Shown piece after piece: positions 57,113 through 64,000 of a DNA stretch of 64,000 nucleotides. The stretch spans positions 29,192-93,191 of the forward strand of contig NZ_BAEI01000009.1 of assembly GCF_000241325.1 (NCBI RefSeq), in the 5' to 3' direction. The stretch's first letter is position 1. Each line of letters begins with the position of its first letter. Position numbers and translations under genes: made by a program. This DNA is from Gordonia polyisoprenivorans NBRC 16320 = JCM 10675 (GTDB taxonomy: Bacteria; Actinomycetota; Actinomycetes; Mycobacteriales; Mycobacteriaceae). The notes below the pieces were generated by a model. The model was not told the DNA's origin. It saw only the letters and a program-made list of their open reading frames with translations, and ran no database searches.

Positions 57113-57652
57113 CTACCTGATCGTGTAGACGACACCATCGCCCGCCGCGGCCCGGTCGGACATGAACTGCGCAGCGGTGCGCAGAAAGTTGTTGATGTCC
57201 TCGGCCTTCCAGGTGATTCCGCGGGCGAGGGCCGGGTGGTCGTCCGCCACGAGGGGCACCAGCATGAGATCACGCGCGATCGCCGCGGTGTCCGTTGTAT
57301 CGAGGACCCGGACCCAGGGGGTGAACGAATAGTCCTGTCCATAGGACACACTGGGCATCCCCTCGACCAACGTATACGACTCCCGCGGGCCGGAATCGTC
57401 GTCGCGGCCGGAGAAGATGTCCTGGAATACACGAAAAGCCTTGTCCAGGTACAGCATCGTGGGGCGCGGCTTGGCGTCGAGCGCGAAGACGCAGTCACTG
57501 GCCACCGTCTCGCCGTTCTCGGTCTCGACCGAGACCGGCACCAGGCCCCATGCGTCGCCGAGGGGATCGGCACCGAGGAACAGTCCTGGATCACGGTGTG
57601 CGTCGTCGATGCGGTCGCCGGGTACCGGATATGCGTAATAGCGAATTCCCAT
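57113..57652 (-). CDS. DUF1877/YfbM-like protein
   Basis: A 179-residue cytoplasmic protein opening GIRYYAYPVPGDRIDDAHRD and containing MLYLDKAFRVFQDIFSG, the Leu-Asp-Lys-x-(W/F)-x-x-(L/F) element of DUF1877. GITWKAEDINNFLRTAAQFM closes the domain. DUF1877 proteins are often of the immunity or bacterial-competition type, but no toxin gene is beside it, so no such role can be claimed. It converges on the SDR gene with nine bases between stops. Confidence 0.65.
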   Translation of the reverse strand: MGIRYYAYPVPGDRIDDAHRDPGLFLGADPLGDAWGLVPVSVETENGETVASDCVFALDAKPRPTMLYLDKAFRVFQDIFSGRDDDSGPRESYTLVEGMPSVSYGQDYSFTPWVRVLDTTDTAAIARDLMLVPLVADDHPALARGITWKAEDINNFLRTAAQFMSDRAAAGDGVVYTIR

Positions 57653-57737
57653 GTGCCACAGTGTTCATCGCCGGTACCGAGGCGGGGTCCGGACCATCCA
57701 CAGCGATGTAGGCGCGGCGCACGGCTGTGGACAAGAC

Positions 57738-58664
57738 CTATGCGGGATCGGGGCAGATGTGCATGCGATAGTTCACCACGAGTGGGGCGTGGTCGGAGAG
57801 CCGTTGCGCGGCCGACGGTTCCTTGTCGACCGTCACCTGGGTCGCGCACGCGGCCAGTCGGGGTGTCGCGAGTTGGTGATCGACTCGCCAGCCCACATCC
57901 TTGGCGAACGACTCTCCCGCCCAGCTCCACCAGGTCAGTGGGCCCGGCCGCGCTCCGTGTACCCGTCGCACCACGTCGACGAGGCGCCGGGTCCCGAGGA
58001 TCGACTCGAACCATTCACGGTCCTCGGGGAGGAATCCGTCCATCGAGCGGGCAGCGCGCCAGTTCGTCACGTCGTGCTGGGTGTGGGCGATGTTGAGATC
58101 CCCGACGAGCAGGAAGTCACGGCCCGCGCGGTGCGCAGCACGACGACTGCGGTCCAACTCCCGGCCGAATGCCGCGAGAAATCGTTGTTTGCGTTCGTAC
58201 TTCTGGCCGCCATCGGGTTTCTCGCGCATCGAGCCGGGCCGCTGCCGGTGTGCGGGAAGTCCACCTTTCGGGAGGTAAAGGCAGGCCACGGTCACCGGCT
58301 GTTCGGCGAGGTCGACCTCGAGGTACCGGCCATGCGTGGTGAATTCACCGAGACCGCGCGCTGTGGGCGGGTGGGTCACCCAGGTGCGCACCGCGGTGCC
58401 CGGACGCCTGGTCAGTACGGCCACCCCGTTACGGCCGGCGATCGATCCGACGTCGGCCGTGACCGCGTATCCGGGAAACTCGCCGATCTCCGATGCCGGA
58501 CAACGCAACTCCTGAAGCGCCACGACGTCCGGTGACCGGGATGCAAGCCACTCGTCGAATCCACGGCGGCGCGCGGCGCGGATGCCGTTGACATTGAAGG
58601 TGGCAACCGTGAACACGGAGTCGGCCCCGTGACCACCGGGTGGATCGGACACAGCAGGCAACAC
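57738..58664 (-). CDS. xthA: Exodeoxyribonuclease III / AP endonuclease
   Basis: A 308-residue exonuclease III-family protein for base-excision repair, cutting 5' to abasic sites. Active-site blocks in order are TFNVNGIRAA (Asn), VALQELRC (Glu), ACLYLPKGG (Tyr), LVGDLNIAHTQHD (Asp-x-Asn), DVGWRVDHQLATP and QRLSDHAPLVV (Asp-His). All are present. A longer-than-usual N-terminal lead (LPAVSDPPGGHGADS) may not be translated: a GTG five codons in is an alternative start. It complements the Mug glycosylase at 34.2 kb. Confidence 0.92.
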   Translation of the reverse strand: MLPAVSDPPGGHGADSVFTVATFNVNGIRAARRRGFDEWLASRSPDVVALQELRCPASEIGEFPGYAVTADVGSIAGRNGVAVLTRRPGTAVRTWVTHPPTARGLGEFTTHGRYLEVDLAEQPVTVACLYLPKGGLPAHRQRPGSMREKPDGGQKYERKQRFLAAFGRELDRSRRAAHRAGRDFLLVGDLNIAHTQHDVTNWRAARSMDGFLPEDREWFESILGTRRLVDVVRRVHGARPGPLTWWSWAGESFAKDVGWRVDHQLATPRLAACATQVTVDKEPSAAQRLSDHAPLVVNYRMHICPDPA

Positions 58665-58825
58665 TACGCGGGCCGTATCCCGCGTCCGAGGCCAGGAGTT
58701 GCGCGCAGGATGAACGAAATGCCATCGAGCAGGCCACGACTGCGCGTTGCACCAGGTACGCGCAGCACCGCGTCGACCACCCCAGGTCCCCCCGAATCCC
58801 CCACCATCGTCAGGAGCCTTGTGCG

Positions 58826-59623
58826 ATGACCGAAACCTTATCGACCGACGCCGATTTCGCCGAGCAGTGGCATGAGTGGCACACCGCTCGCGAACGCGAT
58901 CTCGCGAACCCGCTCGGATGGTTGTCGATCAACCGACTCGAGTGGCTCGAGACCGAGCCGGCCCGATTCGACGGGCTTCCCGGCACCTGGTGGTACGACG
59001 GCGCAACCGGCCACCTTCGACCCAACGGCGGCGAGACATTCGCAGCCCGCGACTTCGACCTCGATGCGACCGGCGCCGGCGAGATCGTCGAACTCGACGG
59101 TGTGCACCTCGAAGTCGCGCGCCGCGGCGACGGCTATCTGATCCGGGTGCATGACGAGAATGCGCCCACCGTCCGCGATTTCCGAGGAGTGCCCACCTAT
59201 GAGCCCGACCCGTCCTGGGCGCTGTCGGCCACCTTCGAGCCCTACTCGACACCCCGCCCGGTGACCGTGGGTGCCGTGGCCGAGGGGCTTGCGCACGTCT
59301 ACGTCTCGCCTGGCGAGCTCGTCCTGACCCGCGACGGCGCCGACCATCGCCTCATCGCATTCAACGGCAAGGCCGGTGGCCTGTCCGTGCTGTTCACCGA
59401 CGGCACCTCCGGGGTGACCACGTACGCGGCCAACCGCAGCGTGGCCATCGAGGCCGACGACGAGGTGGTGCGAAGTGGAGGCGAGGTCATCATCGACTTC
59501 AACCGGGCGACGAACCTGCCGTGCGCGTTCATCGACTTCGCGACCTGCCCCCTACCGCCGGCCGGCAACACTCTGCCGTTCGACGTGACCGCCGGCGAGA
59601 AGATCCCCCACGAGCGAGCGTGA
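58826..59623 (+). CDS. DUF1684 family protein
   Basis: A 265-residue protein of the DUF1684 family. FAEQWHEWHTARERDLANPL, then GWLSINRLEWLE, match the family N-terminus. RDFRGVPTYEPDPSWALSA and the C-terminal VIIDFNRATNLPCAFIDFAT with LPPAGNTLPFDVTAGEK are the conserved end. No signal peptide is seen. The biochemical role is unknown; structure-based hints point to a beta-rich fold. ATG 58826 follows CAGGAG. It is divergent from xthA by about 160 bases. Confidence 0.88.
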   Translation: MTETLSTDADFAEQWHEWHTARERDLANPLGWLSINRLEWLETEPARFDGLPGTWWYDGATGHLRPNGGETFAARDFDLDATGAGEIVELDGVHLEVARRGDGYLIRVHDENAPTVRDFRGVPTYEPDPSWALSATFEPYSTPRPVTVGAVAEGLAHVYVSPGELVLTRDGADHRLIAFNGKAGGLSVLFTDGTSGVTTYAANRSVAIEADDEVVRSGGEVIIDFNRATNLPCAFIDFATCPLPPAGNTLPFDVTAGEKIPHERA

Positions 59624-59656
59624 CACCTGCGCAGACAGCTCTGCGACACAGCCTTC

Positions 59657-60049
59657 TCAGCCGACTCCGTGGATCTTGTCGGCGTCGATGGTGAGGATGA
59701 TGCGTGTCTGGTCGCGTCCTCCGAACCAGGGATACGGCGCCCCGAGATATTTTTGCGACAACGCCTCGATGTGCTCGGCTCCCCCGTCGGTCGTCGACCC
59801 GATCACGCGGCCCCGGATCTCGAAGTACCGTGCGGGGTTGTCGGGATCGGAGACGTTGATCGAGACCCGCGGATCGCGCTGGATGTTCTTGTCCTTCTGG
59901 AACCCCTGCACCGTGTTGATGAGAACGTGCTCGCCGTCGGTGTCGACCCACGTCAGGGTGAGCTGCGGCGACCCGTCGGGCATGATCGTCGCGACATGGC
60001 ACGGCGCGGGTCGGCGCAACAGGGCAACAAGGTCATCGGGCAGCGTCAT
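59657..60049 (-). CDS. PPOX-class F420-dependent oxidoreductase
   Basis: A 130-residue split-barrel (pyridoxamine-phosphate-oxidase-like, FDOR-B) protein. It opens LVALLRRPAPCHVATIMPDG, then SPQLTLTWVDTDGEHVLINT, KDKNIQRDPRVSINVSDPDN and FEIRGRVIG, the normal sequence of strands. Actinobacterial members use F420H2 to reduce unsaturated cofactors or xenobiotics. ATG 60049 (MTLPDDLVALL) is the start; an upstream open frame is not supported. Confidence 0.87.
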   Translation of the reverse strand: MTLPDDLVALLRRPAPCHVATIMPDGSPQLTLTWVDTDGEHVLINTVQGFQKDKNIQRDPRVSINVSDPDNPARYFEIRGRVIGSTTDGGAEHIEALSQKYLGAPYPWFGGRDQTRIILTIDADKIHGVG

Positions 60050-60120
60050 CGAGTCCTCGATTCGTCGCGGGGGCTGTCGTGTCAGCCACCCTGTCGTCTC
60101 ACCGATCCATCGTGTCACCG

Positions 60121-60528
60121 CTACGCCGACGCGTAGGCGTCGGCGTACTCGGCACTCGGCGGCAGCGGCTGGATGACGTCGAGAAGGACACCGTCGGGTG
60201 CGGCGAGGATGAAATGCCGTTGGCCGAAGTCCTCGTCTCTGAGGCCCATGACGATTTCGGTATCCGGATCGGCCGCCAGGCTGCGGTGGACCGCGTCGAC
60301 GTCGTCGACCTCGAGGTTCACGATCACCCCTTTCGGGAGCGCTCGGTACCCCTCGGGAATCGTGGCGTGATCGTGGGCCAGTACGGCCACCTCGAAGGCT
60401 CCCAGCCGCAGGCTGACGTACCAGTCGGACTCGAAGGTCGTCTCGAACCCGAGGAGCTCGCGGTAGAACGTTGCCGCGGCGCTGACGTCGCGCGACATGA
60501 GGACGGGGTAGAAGCTCGTGGCTGACAA
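60121..60528 (-). CDS. VOC-family glyoxalase/bleomycin-resistance-like protein
   Basis: A 135-residue VOC protein. FYPVLMSRDVSAAATFYREL with LGFETTFESDWYVSLRLG, then FGQRHFILAAPDGVLLDVIQ, is typical of the glyoxalase/bleomycin-resistance-type dioxygenase family. It is divergent from the TetR regulator at 60604, and the 75-base gap between them is almost filled by a double inverted repeat. It is therefore very probably the TetR target and a response gene to the TetR ligand. Confidence 0.87.
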   Translation of the reverse strand: MSATSFYPVLMSRDVSAAATFYRELLGFETTFESDWYVSLRLGAFEVAVLAHDHATIPEGYRALPKGVIVNLEVDDVDAVHRSLAADPDTEIVMGLRDEDFGQRHFILAAPDGVLLDVIQPLPPSAEYADAYASA

Positions 60529-60539
60529 CAGAACTCTCC

Positions 60540-60593
60540 TTTACGTACAGTGAGTATGTAACGACTTCAGAATACATACACACTGCACGTAAA
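60540..60593. promoter_or_regulatory. TetR operator pair in the VOC-TetR divergent promoter
   Basis: TTTACGTACAGTGAGTATGTA at 60540-60560 (read as a 20-base core plus one) and its inverted copy at 60573-60593 agree at 19 of 21 positions, separated by 12 bases. Each arm is also an imperfect dyad (TACGTAC, five bases, GTATGTA), as expected for a TetR dimer site. Two dimers could repress both divergent genes. Confidence 0.72.
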
Positions 60594-60603
60594 GGAAGAG
60601 TCC

Positions 60604-61182
60604 ATGCCACGCGCCTCCGCGGCCGACGCCGCTCAGACCGCCCAGCGCGTTCTCGACTCGGCAACCGAACTGTTCTCGTCACGCGGTTTCGCCGACGTCT
60701 CACTCGACGATGTCGCCGGCGCCGCAGGCGTCACGCGCGGGGCGGTCTACCACCACTACCGAAATAAGGCCGGACTGTTCGGTGCTGTTGCCGCACGGCT
60801 ACAGGCGGGCGTCGCCGATGCGGTCGTGCAAGCGGCAGAGGCAGCCGGCGCGGACCCCGGCGACCAGCTCCGCGCCGGATCACACGCGTTCCTCGACGCG
60901 ATCACGTCCGGCACCGCGGTACGAATCCTGCTCATCGACGCCCCGTCGGTGGTCGGCTGGCAGGAGTGGCGTCGGCTCGACGCCGAGAATTCCGCAGCAC
61001 ACCTGCGCGATGCCCTGCTTGCGGCCGGCGTCGGCGAGGAACTGCTCGACGCGACCACCGCACAACTGTCGGGCGCCATGAACGAAACCGCCCTCTGGAT
61101 CGCCCAGCACGCCAATGCCGATTCGGCTCGCACCCAAGCACATTCGGCGCTCGACCGACTGCTTGCCGCTTATCTCTCGTGA
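60604..61182 (+). CDS. TetR family transcriptional regulator
   Basis: A 192-residue TetR-type repressor. The HTH region runs from about residue 14 (RVLDSATELFSSRGFADVSL) through [20 protein letters not shown] to KAGLF. The C-terminal ligand domain is helical and of ordinary size. It is transcribed divergently from the VOC gene across the inverted repeats at 60540-60593, so auto-repression plus control of the VOC gene is the likely arrangement. The inducer is unknown. Confidence 0.93.
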   Translation: MPRASAADAAQTAQRVLDSATELFSSRGFADVSLDDVAGAAGVTRGAVYHHYRNKAGLFGAVAARLQAGVADAVVQAAEAAGADPGDQLRAGSHAFLDAITSGTAVRILLIDAPSVVGWQEWRRLDAENSAAHLRDALLAAGVGEELLDATTAQLSGAMNETALWIAQHANADSARTQAHSALDRLLAAYLS

Positions 61183-61232
61183 CAGCGTCGCAGGTTCCCG
61201 ACGGCTGGCGAGGCAGCACTCGGTGCGATCCC

Positions 61233-61268
61233 GTCGAGTTCGTACGCGCAGTCGAGTTCGTCCACGCA
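61233..61268. repeat. Two 18-bp near-identical tandem repeats
   Basis: GTCGAGTTCGTACGCGCA at 61233-61250 and GTCGAGTTCGTCCACGCA at 61251-61268 differ at two positions. They lie in the 193-base gap between the TetR and MarR genes, just before the first MarR operator. No function is evident. Confidence 0.7.
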
Positions 61269-61313
61269 GTCGGCGGTATTGCCCTCGAGACGTGATCCGA
61301 CGCCATCTCATAG

Positions 61314-61325
61314 TTGATGTATCAA
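61314..61325. promoter_or_regulatory. MarR operator 1 (upstream of marR gene)
   Basis: TTGATGTATCAA is a 12-base dyad with one mismatched pair, flanked on the right by TTATC. Read on the minus strand, the extended 22-base block closely matches the operator in front of the efflux gene at 61840. It lies about 50 bases before the MarR start, consistent with autoregulation. Confidence 0.65.
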
Positions 61326-61375
61326 TTATCTAGGCGTACGATCATGCCTGTCGATCGAGTGAGGAGGTACGTCAG

Positions 61376-61810
61376 GTGTATCCAGATATCGACGATTCCC
61401 TCAATTCGTTGGTGTACAGGACGAACACGATACTCAGAGGACGGTGGCAGGCCTACCTGAAGGACTTCGACATCACCTCGGAGCAATGGGCAATACTCAA
61501 TCGCTTGATCCGGAAAGACGGGTACAACCAGAAAGAACTTTCCGCCGACAGCTTCAAAGAACCGGCGGCAATCACCAGGACGCTCGATCTCCTGGCGAGA
61601 AAGGGGCTGGTCGAGCGACGGAGATCGGCGACCGACGGAAGAGAATACCTCGTCTTCATCACAGAGGACGGGAAGCAACTCCTGAGAGAGACGAGGCCGC
61701 GCGCGAAGCAGTACAACGATGTGCTCAAAGCGGCGCTGCGCGACGACGAGATGGCGACACTGAAGTCGCTGTTGCGCAAGCTCGGCAATGGGCTGCAATC
61801 CGGCCGATGA
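61376..61810 (+). CDS. MarR family transcriptional regulator
   Basis: A 144-residue winged-helix MarR protein. FDITSEQWAILNRLIRKDGY leads into NQKELSADSFKEPAAITRTL (recognition helix) and LLARKGLVERRRSATDGREY (the wing with the conserved Asp-Gly-Arg). GTG 61376 follows GAGGAGG by eight bases. It uses AGA, AGG, AAA and other codons that are uncommon in neighbouring genes, so it was probably acquired by transfer together with the downstream transporter. Confidence 0.92.
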   Translation: MYPDIDDSLNSLVYRTNTILRGRWQAYLKDFDITSEQWAILNRLIRKDGYNQKELSADSFKEPAAITRTLDLLARKGLVERRRSATDGREYLVFITEDGKQLLRETRPRAKQYNDVLKAALRDDEMATLKSLLRKLGNGLQSGR

Positions 61811-61839
61811 AGGGCGAGATATTTTTTTTGCCGAGATAA

Positions 61840-61851
61840 TTGATATATCAA
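61840..61851. promoter_or_regulatory. MarR operator 2 (upstream of efflux gene)
   Basis: TTGATATATCAA is a perfect 12-base palindrome inside a 22-base near-palindrome (61835-61856). It lies 25 bases before the transporter start and closely matches operator 1. A run of eight T at 61822-61829 just upstream is striking in this GC-rich sequence. Binding here would block the transporter promoter. Confidence 0.7.
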
Positions 61852-61875
61852 TCATCTGGCGATTGGTTGACAGAG

Positions 61876-63372
61876 ATGGGAAGCGCGACCGTGCAGACAA
61901 CCAGAGAAATCAAGTTCTGGCCGATGATGATGACGATGTTCTTGGGCTCGTTCGTCGTCATGCTCAGCAGCAGCACGATCAACATCGCATTGCCATATCT
62001 CATGACGAATCTGCACACCGATCTCGACACGGCGAAATGGTTGATCACCGGCTTCATGCTGACCATGGGCACGTCAGCGCCCCTGACGGCGTTCTTGGGC
62101 GAGAGGATCAGCTACAAGCGTCTCTACCTGATCGCCATAGCCGGTTTCTCTGCTGCATCAGCGTTGGTCTTCGTCTCGAACACCATCGACATGTTGATCG
62201 CGATCCGGTTCCTGCAAGGGTTCTTCGGCGGCGTCACGATTCCCGCCACCATGGCGATCGTCTATCAGGCCCTCCCGAAGAAAAGACTGATCACCGCAGT
62301 CAGCATCTGGAGCATCGCCCCCACGCTGGCACCAGCGGTCGGACCGACGGTCAGCGGCTTCCTTATTCAGTACTTCAACTGGAAGGCCATCTTCTTCATC
62401 AACATCCCCCTGGGCTTGATCGCCCTCATCCTGGGAGTCATCTTCTTGCCGGGCTACCGGCTCTCCGCGGACAGCGCCCTCGACATACCCGGCATCGTGT
62501 TGAGCGTGCTCTCGAGCACTGTTCTGCTCTTCGCATTCAGCGAGGGTTCGGCCCTGGGGTGGAGTTCTGCGATCATCGTCTGCACGCTGATCGCCGGTGC
62601 TGTGTTCCTGGCTCTGTTCATCTTCTGGGAACTGCGGGCGAAGAGCCCGGTTCTGAATCTACGGACATTCAGATATCCGACTTTCACTGCCGGCGTGGTC
62701 GTTGGCTGCATCATCAACATCGCCCTGTATTCCGGCATATTTCTCACGCCGATCTTCTTGCAGAACATCCAGGGACTGGCCCCACTGGATGCGGCGCTGG
62801 TCCTACTACCCGCCACGATCTGCATGGCTGTCCTGATGCCGATCGTCGGAAGGGTCTATGAACGCATCGGAGCTCTGCCGCTGCTGCTCGTCGGGGTCTT
62901 CCTGATCGCATTGGGAACCTGGCGCATGACCCAGCTTTCGGTGACCACATCGCATGATTACGTGAGAATCTGGATGGCACTGCGGTACATCGGACTGGCC
63001 CTCGCGACGATGCCCGCCTCCAACGCCGGAATGATCACTCTGCCAAAGGAATTGTCGGGCAACGGCTCGTCCATCCTGAACTGGACGAAGCAGATGTTCG
63101 CCTGTCTGTCCATCGGCGTGTTCTCCTCGCTGCTCACCTCCAGGGCGTCGAATCACATCTCCGCGCTCTCGCATGGGGCCACTTCGCCGGCCGGGCTCGC
63201 CGCAGCCCATGCGAACGGATACGTCATGGGGATCAACGATGTCTACCTGGTCTCATGCCTCGTCATCTTGATCGCGCTGCCCTTCAGCTTCCTCCTCAGA
63301 AGGAGAAGGAAGCTCCACGATTCGCCGGTACCCCCGCACGCCGCGGCCGAGGTTGCACCTGACCCAACGTGA
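61876..63372 (+). CDS. DHA2-family MFS multidrug efflux transporter (EmrB-like)
   Basis: A 498-residue membrane transporter with about 14 hydrophobic helices. The first helix reads MMMTMFLGSFVVMLSSSTIN. Motif A-like LTAFLGERISYKRLY follows helix 2, and FLQGFFGGVTIPATMAIVYQ plus the motif C-like IAPTLAPAVGPTVSGFL identify the proton-coupled drug:H+ antiporter DHA2 group. The C-terminal RRRRK end is cytoplasmic. ATG 61876 is preferred. It is controlled by the adjacent MarR gene, and the pair has a lower GC content than its surroundings. Substrate unknown. Confidence 0.92.
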   Translation: MGSATVQTTREIKFWPMMMTMFLGSFVVMLSSSTINIALPYLMTNLHTDLDTAKWLITGFMLTMGTSAPLTAFLGERISYKRLYLIAIAGFSAASALVFVSNTIDMLIAIRFLQGFFGGVTIPATMAIVYQALPKKRLITAVSIWSIAPTLAPAVGPTVSGFLIQYFNWKAIFFINIPLGLIALILGVIFLPGYRLSADSALDIPGIVLSVLSSTVLLFAFSEGSALGWSSAIIVCTLIAGAVFLALFIFWELRAKSPVLNLRTFRYPTFTAGVVVGCIINIALYSGIFLTPIFLQNIQGLAPLDAALVLLPATICMAVLMPIVGRVYERIGALPLLLVGVFLIALGTWRMTQLSVTTSHDYVRIWMALRYIGLALATMPASNAGMITLPKELSGNGSSILNWTKQMFACLSIGVFSSLLTSRASNHISALSHGATSPAGLAAAHANGYVMGINDVYLVSCLVILIALPFSFLLRRRRKLHDSPVPPHAAAEVAPDPT

Positions 63373-63384
63373 GGTCTCAGGGTC

Positions 63385-63798
63385 GTGGCCATGAGCCGAC
63401 GAACCGACGATGACGCGTTGATCGGCGTCGGTGAGCTCGCCCGGGAAACCGGCCCGACCGTGCGCACGCTGCACCACGACGAAGCCGTCGGGCTGTTGGA
63501 ACCGTCGGCACGCACCGACTCGGGCCACCGTCTCTACGGCCCGACCGAGATCGAACGCCTCTACCGCGTCGCCACCTTGCGACGTCTGCGGCTGTCGCTG
63601 GCACAGATCCGCACGGCTCTGGACGACCCCGACTGGTTGCTGACGGACTCGCTCGGTTACACGAGCGCCAGCAAGGTATCGCTGATCACCGTAAACGGGG
63701 CCCGAAGCGGATATCAGAACCGACGCGATGCAGTCCAACTAGTTGCGACCCGCCGCCTGAGTATGGGTCCGAGGTGGGACGAGCTGCGCGGCGCTTGA
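63385..63798 (+). pseudogene. MerR-type regulator, degenerate or truncated
   Basis: A 137-codon frame whose first 85 residues are a MerR HTH: LIGVGELARETGPTVRTLHH, DEAVGLLEPSARTDSGHRLY, then IERLYRVATLRRLRLSLAQI. Normal MerR proteins read RTLHHYDEIGLL; here the Tyr is missing and the phase is shortened by one codon. After residue about 88 (DDPDWLL) the sequence stops resembling any MerR effector domain, and full-length relatives run about 250 residues. A rearrangement or deletion near 63650 probably destroyed the gene. A natural single-domain MerR is the alternative. Confidence 0.6.
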
Positions 63799-64000
63799 GC
63801 AATGCGACCAGCTGACGGACATGACGCAAACCGCAGGCTCACCACACGGCTAATCAGTGACATTCCCCGTATCCCACGCAGGTTATCAGGATAGGCGCTG
63901 TGCGCACGTGGTTTGTCGCATCTCACGGCCGCCGGCTAACCGCAGCCTCCTGAGCGGTCAGAACGATCAGGCTCCCCGAGCGCCTGGGCCCGGCCTTTAA
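63799..64000. other. Unassigned sequence at the right edge
   Basis: This 202-base stretch contains no frame I can support and no tRNA, terminator or palindrome. It could be the edge of a mobile element or the start of a gene outside the window. Composition is GC-rich like the bulk genome. Confidence 0.3.

Noticed and set aside
57113..57652. DUF1877 protein as an immunity protein of a polymorphic toxin system
   Set aside because: No toxin, secretion signal or repeat-rich gene is next to it.

Overview
The window is a high-GC actinobacterial chromosome segment with dense genes and frequent GTG starts. Gene content and order place it in the Mycobacteriales. By inference it is Gordonia or a close relative; no 16S or other decisive marker is present. 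The first half keeps most of the order of the M. tuberculosis Rv1821-Rv1854 block: secA2, pgsA2, gcvH, garA, two MerR regulators around a DUF151 protein, gcvP, glcB, two CBS/CNNM proteins, guaB1, gnd, M56 peptidase, blaI, PaaI thioesterase, urease genes, ndh. This stretch looks like core genome.

Layout. 0-3 kb: 5' end of recC, a thioesterase, a GNAT acetyltransferase and type II NADH dehydrogenase. 3-9.4 kb, minus strand: ureABCFGD without ureE, preceded by a CitE-like DUF6986 protein and a PaaI thioesterase. 9.5-9.63 kb: a near-consensus promoter overlapped by an iron box, followed by a short transcript ending in a perfect 18-bp hairpin. This is a strong candidate for the iron-responsive sRNA MrsI, at the mycobacterial position between blaI and the thioesterase. 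9.7-21.2 kb, plus strand: blaI, M56 peptidase, gnd, guaB1, two CNNM/CBS proteins, glcB and an anchored solute-binding-like protein. 21.2-31.2 kb, minus strand: gcvP behind a tandem glycine riboswitch, regulators, garA, gcvH, pgsA2 and secA2.

31-44 kb holds housekeeping and stress genes: META-domain protein, mdh, ppk2, DUF503, mug, a PIN/NYN-like protein, baeRF, poxB-like oxidase, a secreted DUF4185 protein (possible D-arabinanase), shikimate dehydrogenase family, Nudix and tex. 44-60 kb is more variable: an unknown all-helical protein, a membrane-BAAT fusion, LLM oxidoreductase, threonine aldolase, an HSL-type esterase, a diacetyl-reductase-like SDR with a palindromic operator, succinate-semialdehyde-type dehydrogenase, and a CobW/COG0523 GTPase with a Zur-like operator over an apparently leaderless start. 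Small redox and detoxification genes follow.

60-64 kb holds two regulatory modules with readable operators: a divergent TetR/VOC pair, and a MarR/DHA2-efflux pair whose AT-richer composition suggests horizontal acquisition. The window ends in a degenerate MerR-type gene and about 200 bases that I cannot assign.

The genes connect mainly through C2/C1 and nitrogen metabolism (glycine cleavage, malate synthase, malate dehydrogenase, urease, GarA control of the 2-oxoglutarate node), envelope and secretion (SecA2, PgsA2, DUF4185), and metal or drug-responsive regulation.
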